Of a stretch of 64,000 bases of DNA, positions 44,002 to 56,630 are shown in pieces (position 1 is the first letter of the stretch; each line of letters opens with the position of its first letter). A program made the position numbers and the translations under genes. The notes beneath the pieces were generated by a model. The model saw only the letters and a program-made list of their open reading frames with translations, searched no databases and had not been told where the DNA came from. Origin of the DNA: Neostapfia colusana (taxonomy: Eukaryota > Streptophyta > Magnoliopsida > Poales > Poaceae); contig JASWHV010000005.1 in NCBI GenBank assembly GCA_030760725.1, forward strand, positions 95,796,622 through 95,860,621. The letters are read 5' to 3'.

Positions 44002-45538
44002 CGCATTGGTAATAGCACACGGAGTAAGGATCGTATTACGACGAAACTTAGGATACGGTGAGGAAACGATATTAGGCCCACATAAGGACTATAGTAGCAT
44101 AGTTACTTAAAGTGGCAAGACTAACATATGTGTTTTAATTCTGAACTTTCATTATGTAACGACGCACCTACGATCAGGTAAGAATGGTATGGAACGCCAC
44201 CGAAAGCGGTTCAATTTCGGTTAGCTCCCCTGACGAGGAAAGTGGTTCAGGATTAGATCTCACAGCTTGGTGTGAGACGTCAATATGAAACTCTTGGACT
44301 CTTCATGTTCCTGAGTTCATATGAAACGCTGATCCCTAGCGTGCATTAGGCAAGTAAGTGGAGACCCCATCGTGTGGTCAGTAACGCGATAGTGTGTTCG
44401 TCTGGAACTAGCCCAAGAGGACATACGCAGCGCTTGCCATCGGCAGGCCCTGCAGGGCAGTAGGTGGTATCCGTTGGGTTGATAACATTCCCAACTGTGA
44501 CGACCCGTTCATGACATACTCGGGTTCCCCGTCGTGTGGTGTTGAAACACGATCACGTACCTTGAGACGTAACTTAACTCAAGGACGGCCGTATGACAAT
44601 GATACAGGTGTTTGTATTTACTTTCAAATATGGAACTGCCTGAGATGAAACAACCCTTGAGTGCACCACTATTGAGTGTTCTTCTGCAGGTACTAACCAC
44701 GTACGTATCCCGTGTAGTACACGTGTGCGAGAGACCGTCTTAGTGCCACTGATAAAACGGATATGCCGGTATATTCCGGTTTAGGATTTTCTTTTGGTGA
44801 GGCAACGTAGTACCGACATGTTCTTACGGTGCATCGACACCGTACTACACATAATAACCTCGTCCCTATGTAGAAATGATTCATGAACTAACTTTCAACA
44901 AAAAAATGGAAGTTTGAAACAAGTATTAGCTACTGAACTCTTATTTTGAGCTAAGATTCAAATGAGAGTATAACTAGGTGTCAAAGTTTTTAAAAAAAAC
45001 AGAGTGCTCTGTTTCTGGCAGGAAATTCTTGCTGGACATTATCGGAGCATAACTCTGAGTAGCTTTAACCAATTAAGGTGTATGATAAAGTTCTGGAAAG
45101 ATTTTCAAGCGCTCTACATCTTCTTTGTAGACCTCCAGAGCCAAATCACACGTTAAGTTGGTGAAAAGTCCAGTTGAAGGCAAACTGTTCAGAACCAGGA
45201 CAGTAGCAAAAACCTCTCTGGACCTTTCTGTTTTTAAGCCATAACTTCCTGTAGAAAAATCCTTAAGGAGCACATAAGTACTTGTTGGAAAGCTACTGAA
45301 GTTTACTAAAACTTTGGTATTGCACTGAAGTCAAGAATCTGTTGATAACTTGAGTAAAAGTTGGAGTTTGTGTGAGCTGGTCAGGGTAGTCCCGCTGATT
45401 AGCCTAGCGTACATAAGATTTGTTTAAACATGAATGTGGTTATGCTTTCATAAAGTTCATCACATGTTCATGTTTTACTTATCTTTACTTACTACTGAGA
45501 TAGAATTTTGATTGACTCAAAATTTTGTTTCGTGCAGT
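44002..45538 (+). other. Leader of E, with donor- and acceptor-like sites
   Basis: It is about 1.5 kb with no gene. The donor-like GATCAG|GTAAGAATGG has its first intron base at 44178, close to the plant 5' splice consensus. The acceptor-like TTTTGTTTCGTGCAG ends at 45537, one base before the gag ATG. The predicted intron would be 1360 nt. Stretches at 44200-44780 match the leaders of C and A. Confidence 0.6.
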
Positions 45539-48500
45539 ATGGTACGTACACATTCTTAAATAGAGCTTGGAGGTTCAAGTCGAGGTGGGAATGACTCGAC
45601 TTCATCACAAAATCCATCGCCAACCGAATTGGCTGAAATTATGGCGAAGATGAATGGAACTCTCCAAACTCTAGTTCAGCAAGGCATCGATCGAGAAGCT
45701 CAACATCACATGCCAACCCAGAGCACATATCTGGATTTCTTGGCGACACAACCGCCGGTATTCTCCGAGGCGGCTGACCATTGTGAAGCAAATCACTGGT
45801 TACGTGTCATTGAGTCCAAGCTTGGGTTGATCCAATGTGATGAATTCCCGAAGACTCTATATGCCTCTCAACAGCTTCACGGCTTTGCTGGAGCATGGTG
45901 GTTAGAGTACCTTGCTGTTCAACCAGCAGGGCATCGTGTCACAAGGGCGGAGTTCCAGGCTACATTTCGTGCTCGTTTCATCCCTGCGGGCAAAATGCAA
46001 ACCAGTCTGGATGAGTTCTGGAGTCTGAAGCAAGGGGACATGAGTGTTATTGAGTATGCGAAGGAATTCAATCGCTTAGCTCAATATGTCCCTGACTATG
46101 TGAAGTCACCAGCCATGAAGGGTTATCATTTTTATTGAGGGCTGACGGCTAGGCTGCGATGTGAATTGGCTCAAGTTAGCCAAGAGAATTTTGATGAGTT
46201 TGTGAGCTGTGCTATCGCTCAAGAATATTATTCCAACCTCTACCTCAAAGAAAAGAGGGAGAGGGACTCATCACAGGATGAAGACAATCGTCTACCCCAG
46301 AAGTATCGGTTGGTAATCCGTTCACCTTCCGGTCGAGAGATTCCACAAGAGGTGCAATCATTCTGGGAGTGTGACGACTCTTCTACTTCACAGAGGTCAT
46401 ATTCACCTCCACCGCAGCAGCAAATTATTTCTTATGCACCTCAGTATCAACAAGGTGCATCAGAATATTATTTCCCTCAAGAGGTTGAAGATGATCAAGG
46501 TGATTTATCAGCTGAACCGAGTGCTGTCCCACTTCACATTGAAAATGAGCTCAACATCAATGAAGCCACTGAACCGAGCAGCAACAATGTGTCCGCAGGT
46601 CCAGTTCCACAGATCGATCTTGGGAAGCAAAGAAAAGCTATGTCCAAAGTGGGGACAGTTAATTATGTGTCAGTCGATGATCTGCCAAAGGGAGGACCTG
46701 TTCTTGCCGGCAGGTTCACATTAAATGACAAGCCGGTTGTCATTTTATTCGACTCTGGTGCGACACATAACTTCATTAGCAGGGCAACGGTAATCCAGGA
46801 TCAGATCTCCACCACTGTCACAAAAGGTTCATACCTTATTCATTCGCCAGGTGGAGACATATCAACTAATGAAGTCGTCTCTCGAGCACCACTCTGCTTG
46901 GGTGGAAAAATTTATCCTACCACCCTCATCATTCTCGAAGACCAGGGAATTAATGCCATATTGGGAATATCATGGTTGACCTTCCATAAGGCTGTTCTGG
47001 ACATCGAGAACAGAAGTGTTCACTTGGACTCTCCACTTCACGGATGTCAAACATTGTATCTCGGCGAGGCGGTTTCCAAACACCCGGAAGTATGTAATGC
47101 CGAGGCGTGCAAGTTAGAAGACATTCCGGTAGTCCGTGAATACCCGGACGTGTTTCCCGAAGATCTTCCAGGCTTACCACCTGAGCGCGAGGTGGAGTTC
47201 AAAATAGAGTTGATACCGGGAACCACGCCGATCTCTCGGAGACCATACAAAATGGCTCCGAGTGAGTTAGCAGAATTGAAGGAGCAACTCAAAGATCTGA
47301 TGGACAAGGGATTTATTCGTCCAAGTTCATCACCATGGGGTTGCTCAGCTTTATTTGTGAAGAAGAAGGATGAGACGCTGATGCTATACGTCGATTATCG
47401 TCCTTTGAATGCTGTGACAATAAAGAACAAGTATCCACTACCAAGAATTGATATCCTCTTCGATCAGCTAGTGGGTGCCAAAGTCTTCTCTAAGATGGAC
47501 TTAAGGTCGGGGTATCATCAAATCAAGATCCGAGCGGAAGATATCCCGAAAACAGCATTCTCGACAAGATATGGACTCTATGAGTATCTTGTCATGTCAT
47601 TTGGGTTGACCAATGCTCCAGCTCACTTTATGTATCTTATGAACTCGGTGTTCATGCCGGAGCTGGATCAGTTCGTCGTGGTATTCATCGACGACATTTT
47701 GGTCTATTCCAAATCTGAAGAGGAACATGCTAAATATTTGCATATTGTGCTCCAACGCTTGAGAGATCACAAGCTCTATGCAAAGTTTAGTAAATGTGAA
47801 TTCTGGATCAACCAAGTGCCGTTTCTTGGACATATTATTTCAGCGGAAGGCATTGCTGTTGATCCAAGCAAGATTGAACAAGTGCTGAAATGGATGTCTC
47901 CAACATCAGTCCATGAAGTTCGTAGCTTCTTGGGATTGGCGGGATATTACCGGAGGTTCATCCCGAGCTTCTCAAAAATCTCCAAACCTATGACGGAGCT
48001 ACTGAAGAAGGGCATCAAATATGATTGGAGCAAGCCATGTGAGGAAGCTTTTCAAGCGTTGGTGAAACACCTCACAACAGCCCCAGTTCTAGCTCAACCG
48101 GATACAACCAAGCCATTTGATGTTTATTGTGATGCATCCAGCGTCGGGCTTGGTTGTGTACTCATGCAAGGAGGACGGGTGGTCGCATATGGATCACGGC
48201 AATTACGGAATCATGAGCAACATTATCCAACTCATGATCTCGAGCTTGCTGCCGTGGTATTAGCTTTGAAGATGTGGAGACATTACCTATTGGGAAATCT
48301 GGTTCATCTCTACACCGACCACAAAAGTTTGAAGTACATATTCACTCAGAAAGAGTTGAATATGCGGCAAAGGCGATGGTTGAAGCTGATCAAGGACAAT
48401 GAGATTGAAATTCATTATCATCCGGGCAAGGCAAATGTGGTTGCCGATGCATTGAGCCGAAAGACTCATATTCATAACCTGACCATTACGCCGATGGAAG

Positions 48501-50001
48501 AGGAAGAACCAAGTCTCTATTTGGTTCCATATGGAGCTCTGCATAATCTAGCTCTCACACCTACAATAAGAGAGGAGGTTATAGAAGCTCAAAAGAGAGG
48601 CAAGGGCATGGCCCATATAAAAAGGAGGTTAAAGAACGGGGAGATGAAATGTTTCCGGTTAGATGAGGAAGATACCTTGTGGTTCAAGGACCGGATAGTC
48701 GTACCCCGTGATATGAGGCTGCGGAAGAAAATTTTGGATGAGGCTCACTTATCCAAATTTTCTATTCATCCTGGCAGCAATAAAATGTACCAAGACCTCT
48801 GGAAGAAGTTTTGGTGGACACGTATGAAACGTGAAGTTGCAAAATACGTTTCAGAATGTGATACGTGTCGAAGAGTTAAGGCCGACCATGTGAAGAAGTC
48901 GGGCCTGCTGCAACCGCTACAAATACCGGCATGGAAGTGGGAAGACTTGAGTATGGATTTCATCGTTGGGTTGCCGATGACCTCCCACCACCATGACTCG
49001 ATTTGGGTAATCATTGATCGATTGACCAAATCGGCACGTTTCATTCCGGTGCATACCAACTACAGCGCCAAGCAGTATGCGGAGTTATACATGGCACGAA
49101 TCTTATGCTTGCATGGAGTTCCCCGTACCATTGTTTCCGACAGAGGATCGCTGTTCGTCTCCCGTTTCTGGGAACAACTACACGCATCCTTGGGAACCAA
49201 ATTGATCCGAAGCTCCGCGTATCACCCTCAAACCGATGGACAAACAGAGTGGGTGAATCAAATACTTGAAGATATGCTGAGAGCATGTGCCATTCATCAC
49301 GGTAAGAGCTGGGATGATCACTTACCATTGGCAGAGTTCTCATATAACAACGGGTATCAATCAAGTATCAAAATGGCGCCTTATGAAGCTCTCTACGGCC
49401 GGAAATGCCGCACGCCCTTGAACTGGTGTGAATCCGGCGAGAGAGTTATTTACGGGATTGATCTCGTAAATGAAGCAGAAGAGCGGGTGAGGCTTATTGA
49501 GGAAAATCTTAAAGCCGCTCAGTCCAGACAAAAGACCTATGCGGATAAGAGGCGTCGTCCACTGGAATTTCAAGTTGGGGACCACGTATATCTCCGCGTA
49601 TCTCCTATGAAGGGCATTCACCGATTCGGAGTGAAAGGGAAATTAGCTCCACGTTTTATCGGTCCCTCGCTATCACTGAAAGGTGTGGACCCGTGGCATA
49701 CCGTTTGGAGCTGCCGGCAGCCTTAGCCGGAGTGCATAACGTCTTCCACCTATCCCAGTTGCGGAAGTGTTTAAAAGTTCCAACGGAGGTTCTCACGGGA
49801 GACATGGCAGATTTGAAGCCGGACCTCACTTATGTTGAACGTCCAACCCGGATAATTGATGAAAAGACTCGCGAGACCAGGAGCTGGACGCTGCGATTTT
49901 TCAAGGTGCTATGGGAAAATCACACGTCCGACGAAGCTACATGGGAAAGCAAGGAGTATTTGCAGCGCAATCATCCGGAGTTGTTAGAGGCTCATATGTA
50001 G
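45539..50001 (+). pseudogene. gag-pol pseudogene of E (Tekay-type chromovirus)
   Basis: Its domains in order are as follows. Gag is at 45680-46260 (YLDFLATQPPVF, GFAGAWW, FNRLAQY). The protease (ILFDSGATHNFIS) is near 46742-46780. RT has FVVVFIDDILVYS near 47670-47710. RNase H has YCDAS and YTDHKSLKY. Integrase has an HHCC region, MDFIVGLP, VSDRGS and TDGQTE. The chromodomain lies in 49850-49990. Breaks: TAA at codon 7 (45557-45559), TGA at 46136-46138 between FY and GLTARL (CGA to TGA would explain it), and one missing base near 49665-49667 that shifts the frame before the chromodomain. No CCHC knuckle is found between gag and protease, where B and F have one. The region is Ser/Gln/Glu-rich instead. 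Confidence 0.93.
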
Positions 50002-50032
50002 TAGTTTTCCTCTCCACCTTGTCCTTAATCAT

Positions 50033-50051
50033 GAATCTCGGGACGAGATTC
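50033..50051 (+). other. Hairpin next to the polypurine tract (E)
   Basis: Perfect 8-bp arms, GAATCTCG/CGAGATTC, surround a GGA loop 5 bases before the purine tract. Confidence 0.75.
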
Positions 50052-50056
50052 TTTTT

Positions 50057-50069
50057 AAGGGGGGAGGAA
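50057..50069 (+). other. Polypurine tract of E
   Basis: AAGGGGGGAGGAA abuts the TG of the 3' LTR. Confidence 0.92.
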
Positions 50070-53000
50070 TGTAAAAGTCCCAAAACTTGTAAATAGAAAA
50101 CTTGAGCTATGAATAAAGTTGAGTTTGAATACAAGAAATGGGACTTACAAAAACTTTTGTATTCCTCATGAAAGTGTTGGCATGTGCAATAAAACTTTGA
50201 ATTCAGTTTGAATTAAGAGGTGCACTTCAAAAATAAGGAGGGCATGTTCAAAAGAGAAAATTCAAACTGTTGTTTGAAAAAGTGTATTTGCAATAGCCAA
50301 CTCAAAGATCAGAGGACATATTTGAATTCCTCAGATCCAAATTATGAGGGAGACCAATTTGGAGGAAATTTGGAGGTGCTTGGATATGAATATCAAGAGG
50401 ACTTGTAAATTTCATCCAAATTTGAATTCAAATTTGAAACTTAGGCAAAACAGGTCAAATTGCCAAATGACTTTGGAATTTGAGTTCCTCAGAGTTGAAT
50501 TTGTAAAGTGCCAAGAATTTTGGAGGTATTTAGGAGAGAAGTGAGTGGGACCCACTTGTCAGTTAAAGGAGGAGACTTACTCCCGAAGGAAATTTCTTCT
50601 CTGTTCACACTCGAACCGGTGGCCGCTGAGCGGAGCGCGACACCGCGGCAGCACTGCTGCTACCTCCCGGCGCTGTCGATCAGCCTCAGCTGATATTACC
50701 CCGAACGGCGGTCGCACGTAGGAAAAAACTGATCACGCTACCCCCCTCCTGTGTCTGCTGCCGTGAGCGCCGTTTCTCCCGTAGCTACCGCGCCCCATCG
50801 GAGCAGCGACGCCCGGCCGCCTCGGCAGCTCTCACGCTGACCTGAGCTATCCCGCGACGTCGCCGGTTCCTCCTCGAGGTGTTGGGCCCGAAGAACAGCC
50901 GTTTTCTTACACGGGGACGCGGCGCAGAGCTCGGTTTCTCCAGCGACACCACTGCGAGCCGCCGGCCGGAAGAACTCGTCGCCCGGCCGCCACAGGGCTT
51001 CTCCCACCCAGCTACAAACGCAAAAAGGTGCGCCTGTAGACCTTCTCGCTTCACAACAACGCCGGCAGTGTGTCATGGACTGTGCTCGCCGGAATTTCAG
51101 TTTTGCCGACAACATACGATAATAGCCGAGACGAGAAACTCGGCGAATTCGTTTCACACGTTGAACCACTCCCCACACGACGTAGCATACATCTTCTATA
51201 CCCCCGTGCGCATTCATAGGATCAAGAACCACCGAGAACCATCGAGCAGAGCCGCTGTTCATCGAGTTTTTCGATCTTCGCCGGATTTTGACCTAGGCCG
51301 ACGGTGAGGTCATAATTCCGGCGAGTTCCAGCGAGATCGGCGGTTGGGTCCATGTCCTCCTCGGTGCGGTGGTTCTGTACGCGCAGACAGTTACGTGTTT
51401 GGGGTGGTATAACGCCCTGGCGACATCGCCGGAGTGGCCACCGCCACTGTCGCCGTAGCACCTAGGTTTCCGACCATCGTCAAGCTGAGATAAGCCCGGC
51501 AACGTGTTCCTCGTACGAGAATACGTGGGGGCGGCGAGATCCAGCAAGTTCCGAGCACCGGAACCCACTCCCGGCGAGAGCGCCGGCGAGCTCGGCGGCG
51601 CGGGAGCACGGGCAGCCGGAGGAAGACGAAGACGGGGGCTGGCCCACGCGTCAGTCGCTGTTGCGAGGGAGGGGGATTGTCTGTGGCCTCGAATCGGTCT
51701 GTGACAACATGGGAAATAGTCTGTGGCCCCGTGTGGCTTGAGTTCGGCAGCTGACACGTGGGGATGGGGCCACTGTCAGAGTTTAAACATTTCCCCGATT
51801 TAATTTTAATTCCAGATTTAGTTCAAACTTTAGAACTGCATAACTTTTGCTAGGAAGCTCCAAAATTAGTGATTCAAATTGGGTTGGATTCAGGATGAAA
51901 AACTATATCCAAATAAGTAACCCAATTTGCATGAAAACCAATAGAAAATTCTGGAGAATTCTTTAAAACTTTTCAGCAAAAGAATTTTAGAGGGAATTTG
52001 GTTCATCCAAAATTTCCCAAATTTTGCCAGAATATTCTTTAGTATATTAGAAGACTTCTGTAAAAATTTCTGCTCATTTGGAGTTGATTTAATTAGGGTA
52101 ATTCTAATACCAAGTTTCTGCATTCAAATAAATACAGAAACATTTTCAGAGGATTTCCAAAACATGGAAATTCAGTTCTAGGCATTCCTTGGCTCCAAAA
52201 ATCCTAGGAAAATTCATGCATACTGCCTGAGCTATGTATGAAATTATAGTTCACTTGAATTTGCAGGAAAGTGCAAATCTAATCAGAATTAATTCCTTTT
52301 TACTTAAATGCTTAGGGAATTGTTCTGGGTGATCAAATTAGTGAAATGTTCTCAATTTTGGTCCAGAGAACTTTCTTGTGACAAGGAACTCCCAAGAAAA
52401 TTCCCAGCTCCATTAGAGCCCTGGATCATTAGTTTTCTGTTCAACCATTAGTTGATTCCCCACCCAAGTGATGAACCTCACTTCTCACTTGATGATAGTG
52501 CTTAAAGACACATCCAAACCACCACCCCAGTATCATTTTAAATTCTTCAACAGAGTTCCAGATTTAAACTTTGCTTTAGCATCTGTTAGCAAAAAGTTTT
52601 ACAATTAAACATGTATGCATATTCATAACGTGTCGTGATTAAACGTGGAGAAGTAAAGAAGAAGTGGAGCTTGGATCAAGGAGCAAGAAGGCAGGGATTA
52701 AGCTTCAAGTCAGCATCAGCAACTAACTTCAAACTTATCTGACTTTAGTCACCTGCAAAACCAAGGCAAGCCCCGGTTTGCACTTAAGTTATTTTCTAAA
52801 GTTTTTACTTTGTTCACTACTATGGGTATCAGTTTGTATGTGCATTAGGTCAAGTATGTTTTATACCCCACTTGCATAAAAAAATGAACCCTGAGGTCGA
52901 GGGTAGAATTGTGTCATCGATGTAGAATAAGGCCATGCTAAATACACTAGGGCATCCGGTAGAAGACGAGTAATTGGAAACTACTCGCGAGCTATAGTTC

Positions 53001-54173
53001 ACAATATCAAAAGTGTGGTTGGGGAAGGAAGAAAACTAAAGTTTACATTTCTAAAGATGAGACCGGGCAGAGGGGTTTGGCTGCGACAAGACGAGGTCTT
53101 GGTCGAGTAGCTCTGCCTGTGTCGGTTAAGGACCGATGCGTATGCCGCGTCCAGGAGCAAGTATTGAGTTGTGTACCGGATGCTTACTGATATATGGGAA
53201 CCAGGAAACCGATGTACCAGGTTCACTGGATTGTAGAGGCATACCACATCGTCTCGTTAGACCTATGAGCCCGAGACAGCGCGACCGGTTCTACAGTCTA
53301 GTGTCCTGAGAAAGGTTGCCACATACGACGTAATGAAGGACGCCAGAGTTGGGTCTTCAGAGGCGGGCGTATGTGTCGAGTTATCCGGGTAGTGTTTGAT
53401 TCGAATCACCGTCCCTCGCGGTTATTGAGTACCGCTTGCTCCCATGTTGTGACGTAGTTAATCAACTTGTGTGGAAACAGTTTGCAAAAGTATAATTGCT
53501 GCTATGATTATGTTAAAGTTGCATGAAAACCTTGTTTGAAGTAGAGAATAGAGCAAACTAAAGTTAATTTTCCACCTTGGGACAAGTGACATTGGAATGA
53601 AGCGTTTCTTATTTGATTGTGGAATTCCAATGTTGCTGGGCGCAAGGTCACTACTATTATGGCTAAAATCTGAAAGTTAAGATGAACTCGTAGGCAAGTC
53701 TTTTCGCAAAGTACAGGATTAGGTCTTAAGTTACCCTCATGTAGAGTTGCATGCTTTAGGAGAGACGGTTAAGTCTTGCTGAGCCTTTGTGCTCACTCTT
53801 GCTATATAAGTGGTTTTGCAGGTAAACTTCGACGCTATAATGAAGGTTGCCCGGTGAGACTCGGGAACTCCCGAGTCGTGTGACACTTGGAGAACCTAGC
53901 CGCTGCCATGTCTTCGTGTTGCTAGCGAGAGGAGTCCGTGGGCTGGACCTCTTCTCGAGTGCCTCCTAGATATTCGACGTGAGCTGTTTATAGACTTCCG
54001 CTGTAGCTATTTTATGTAAAGTATTTACAAAGAACAGTTGTAAGCTTCCGCTTTGATTTATGTAATACATTGTTCCTTATATGTGTGCTGTTGGGTGCCG
54101 CATAACACGGCACCACCCAATGCGATCCCCAGGCGAGGTGGCACGGCCCTGTGATCGGGGTCGTGCCCCGTCA
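50070..54173 (+). repeat. 3' LTR of E
   Basis: It is 4104 bp, nearly identical to 39884-43986. The terminal stem-loop GGTGCCG/CGGCACC (54094-54114) is perfect here. Differences look denser in the first ~1.7 kb than in the last ~1.5 kb. Confidence 0.95.
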
Positions 54174-54178
54174 AGAAT
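54174..54178. repeat. Target-site duplication of E, right copy (AGAAT)
   Basis: This copy is identical to 39879-39883. G's LTR resumes here. Confidence 0.95.
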
Positions 54179-56540
54179 TATAGAATGGATTTCTTAGAAA
54201 CAGAGGTTGTGTGGAAAAGCCAATAATGGCTTGGTTTGCCTCTGTTGTGCAATGAAACCGGAATGAACTAACTTGGTCTTAATGTTTTAGCTATACACTA
54301 ACTAACTTCCCTAATGAACATAAGAGGTGAGCTGAAAATAATTGAATGCAATTGAAGAACAAGAACTCCAATGGCCTCAAAACTTTTACAGCAGGTTCTA
54401 TACTACCTAGAGATTTATCTTGCCAAATTGCAGCTAATGTGGAATACAATTGTGTTCTCCATAATTCTCTCAAGAGCCTTATGTATTTTACCACATACAT
54501 AAGTATGGTAGAACAAGGACAGGGAGTTCTAGGGCTCAAATTGAGCTGATAATTTACATGTGAATTCCTGGTCACATGAAAGTCATTTGGTCCAAAATTC
54601 TGACCTTTTCCTTGAGTAGTTCCTCCAGAATATTTCTCTAAGCATTTCTACCCAAAGGAATTAATTCTGAAGTAAGGTGCATTTTCATGCCCAATTAAAT
54701 GAACTACAATTTCAAGTATGTCTCAGAGAGTTGCCTAAATTTTCCTATGATTTTTGGAGCTATGTATTGCCCAGAATAGGTTTTACCAGTGGGTAACATT
54801 TTCTGAAAATGTTTCTGGACTCTTATGAACACAGCAGTTTGTATTTAGCAAATTCCTACACAAATGATCTTCAAATGAGCTGAAAATTTGCTATAAGGTC
54901 AACAATATGCTAAAGAATATTCTGGCAAAATTTGAGGATTTTTGGATAAACCAAACTCCCTCAATAATTCTTTTTCAGAATCCTTTCAAAGAATTTTCCA
55001 GAAAATAATATTGACTTTCATACGAATTTGAGTTCATATTTGGATAGATCTTTGCAAAATGAATCCAACCCAAATGGAATCACTCAAATTGGAGGTTTCT
55101 ACACAGAGATATGGATTTCCAAATTGTGTCCATCTCTGCAATTGTTCTGCTATTGAAAAGTCTGCTGGACCCACTGTTTTAAACTCAGCCACTCAGAATT
55201 CAGCCACACCGGGCCACGGCGTTTTGGCGCGCAGCCACAGCGGATCCCTGATCCACAACCGATCCCCAATTTAAACACTGAGTAGCTGACGCATGGGCCA
55301 CCCAGGTTTCTTCTTCCTCCCGCCGCTTCCTCGCGCGCGCCACCCAACTCGCCGGCCCGACGCCGGAGCTCACTGGCTCGCCATTTCCGGCCACCGCCCT
55401 AGCTGAAACTCGCCGCTAGGGGGTTTGAGATGTCAATGAACACGATGGTGGGGTATTCTAGGGCTGCCGGTGACTGAAAGATGGTCGGCGACATGCGGCG
55501 GCCTCGGATGCCCTTCGGCGCAGTTGGCCGTGGGTTCTAGCCCGCCAAAACGTCGACCAAAGCGCTCTACAGCATCAGGGCATGACTAGAAAGATCGACA
55601 AGGCCTCAAACTAGCTTGAAAACGACGGCAAATGGATCGGCACCGTGCGACCGATCGGTTCCACCGAAGAAGTGTTCGGTAGACCTCAAAATCCGTTGCT
55701 CCGAGGTGTTTTCATGCGACGGTTGCTAAAGCAAAGATGTTCGCCGGCTAGTCCAGCTTCTATGTGCAAGATTTGATGACCTATGGAGGATTAGAGAGTG
55801 GGAATTTGAAGAACTCGTACCGGACGTTCAGTTTACACTCGTCGGAGCAAAAACTTCAAATTCGCCGTCTACGCTCCACGATTTGCTCCAAGCTTTGGGT
55901 GAGAGCAGCATGGTGGCCGTGCGCTCCCGTTGCCACCCTTGCTCGGCCGTGAAAACCCCTGTGGAGGGCTGTCCACGTGAAGCCGATCACCACTTTTTGT
56001 TAGGTTGCCGCGGAGGAAGCTGTTCTGGGGCAAGGGAGGCCGGAGCTCAGCTGTTTGTGGGTCGGGAAGGTGGGAACTGAGCTCGTGGTGCTGTCTAGCA
56101 GCTCGGGGAGGAGAGGGCATGCGTGTTTTTGCCGATTCCTGATTGTATCCGAGGCTTGGCGGTGTGAGAGCTCTGTGGCCATGTTTCTAGCGAGGAGGAG
56201 AAAGCAAAAGAGCTTTGCTTCGGTCAGAGAGGAGTAGATCACGCCGAGGGCACGAGGGGGGGGGCCTTCACTCGATCGCCAGCGCATGGGAGAGGGAGCA
56301 GGAGGTGGCGGCACCGTTCCCTCAGTGGCACACGATGACTCTCAGTCGGTTTGAGAAAAAAACAGAGCACAGTCAATTGTTTGCTTTAGGTACAAGCCAC
56401 CCTTTTTCTCACAATGACATGTGGGTCCCCTACTGCTCTCCTCTCCAAAAGATCTCCTCACGTTAATCCTCCCAAATTCCAAACTTCTGAGTTTGAAAGG
56501 TGGGCTAGAATTTGAATTTGCCAATTTCAGTTTGAATTTG
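54179..56540 (-). repeat. LTR of element G, 5' part
   Basis: It is AT-rich to about 55150, then has a GC-rich core (55150-56330) and a GTGGGTCCC motif near 56420, the order expected for this LTR type read on the minus strand. Together with 38320-39883 it makes about 3.9 kb. By comparison with C and E the first few hundred bases are missing, displaced by the I insertion at 56541. No credible protein-coding frame is seen. Confidence 0.7.
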
Positions 56541-56630
56541 TGTAAAAGCCCAAGAAAGTGACTTGCAAAAAAAAAAATTGTTCATCACCTCACAACACCA
56601 CAGCTCTTGTGATGGATATCTCATGAATAC
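56541..56630 (+). repeat. Element I: start of a gypsy-type LTR, first piece
   Basis: It begins TGTAAAAGCCCAAG, then GTGACTTGCAAAAA, matching the LTR starts of A and E in pattern (TGTAAAAGTCCC, then GGGACTTACAAAAA). It is split after 90 bases by solo LTR H and continues at 60709. Confidence 0.6.
56626..56630. repeat. Target-site duplication of H, left copy (AATAC)
   Basis: AATAC pairs with AACAC at 60709-60713, with one mismatch, consistent with an older insertion. Confidence 0.7.

Larger units (their letters stand above)
39884..54173 (+). mobile_element. Element E: full-length Ty3/gypsy Tekay-type element, coding region broken
   Basis: It has two 4.1-kb LTRs, a primer site, a 1.5-kb leader, gag-pol with chromodomain, a polypurine tract and a perfect AGAAT target duplication inside G's LTR. 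The LTRs agree at almost all positions by eye (roughly 1-3% difference), so insertion is recent. The gag-pol nevertheless has two stops and one frameshift. There is no extra ORF between leader and gag, unlike B. Confidence 0.95.
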
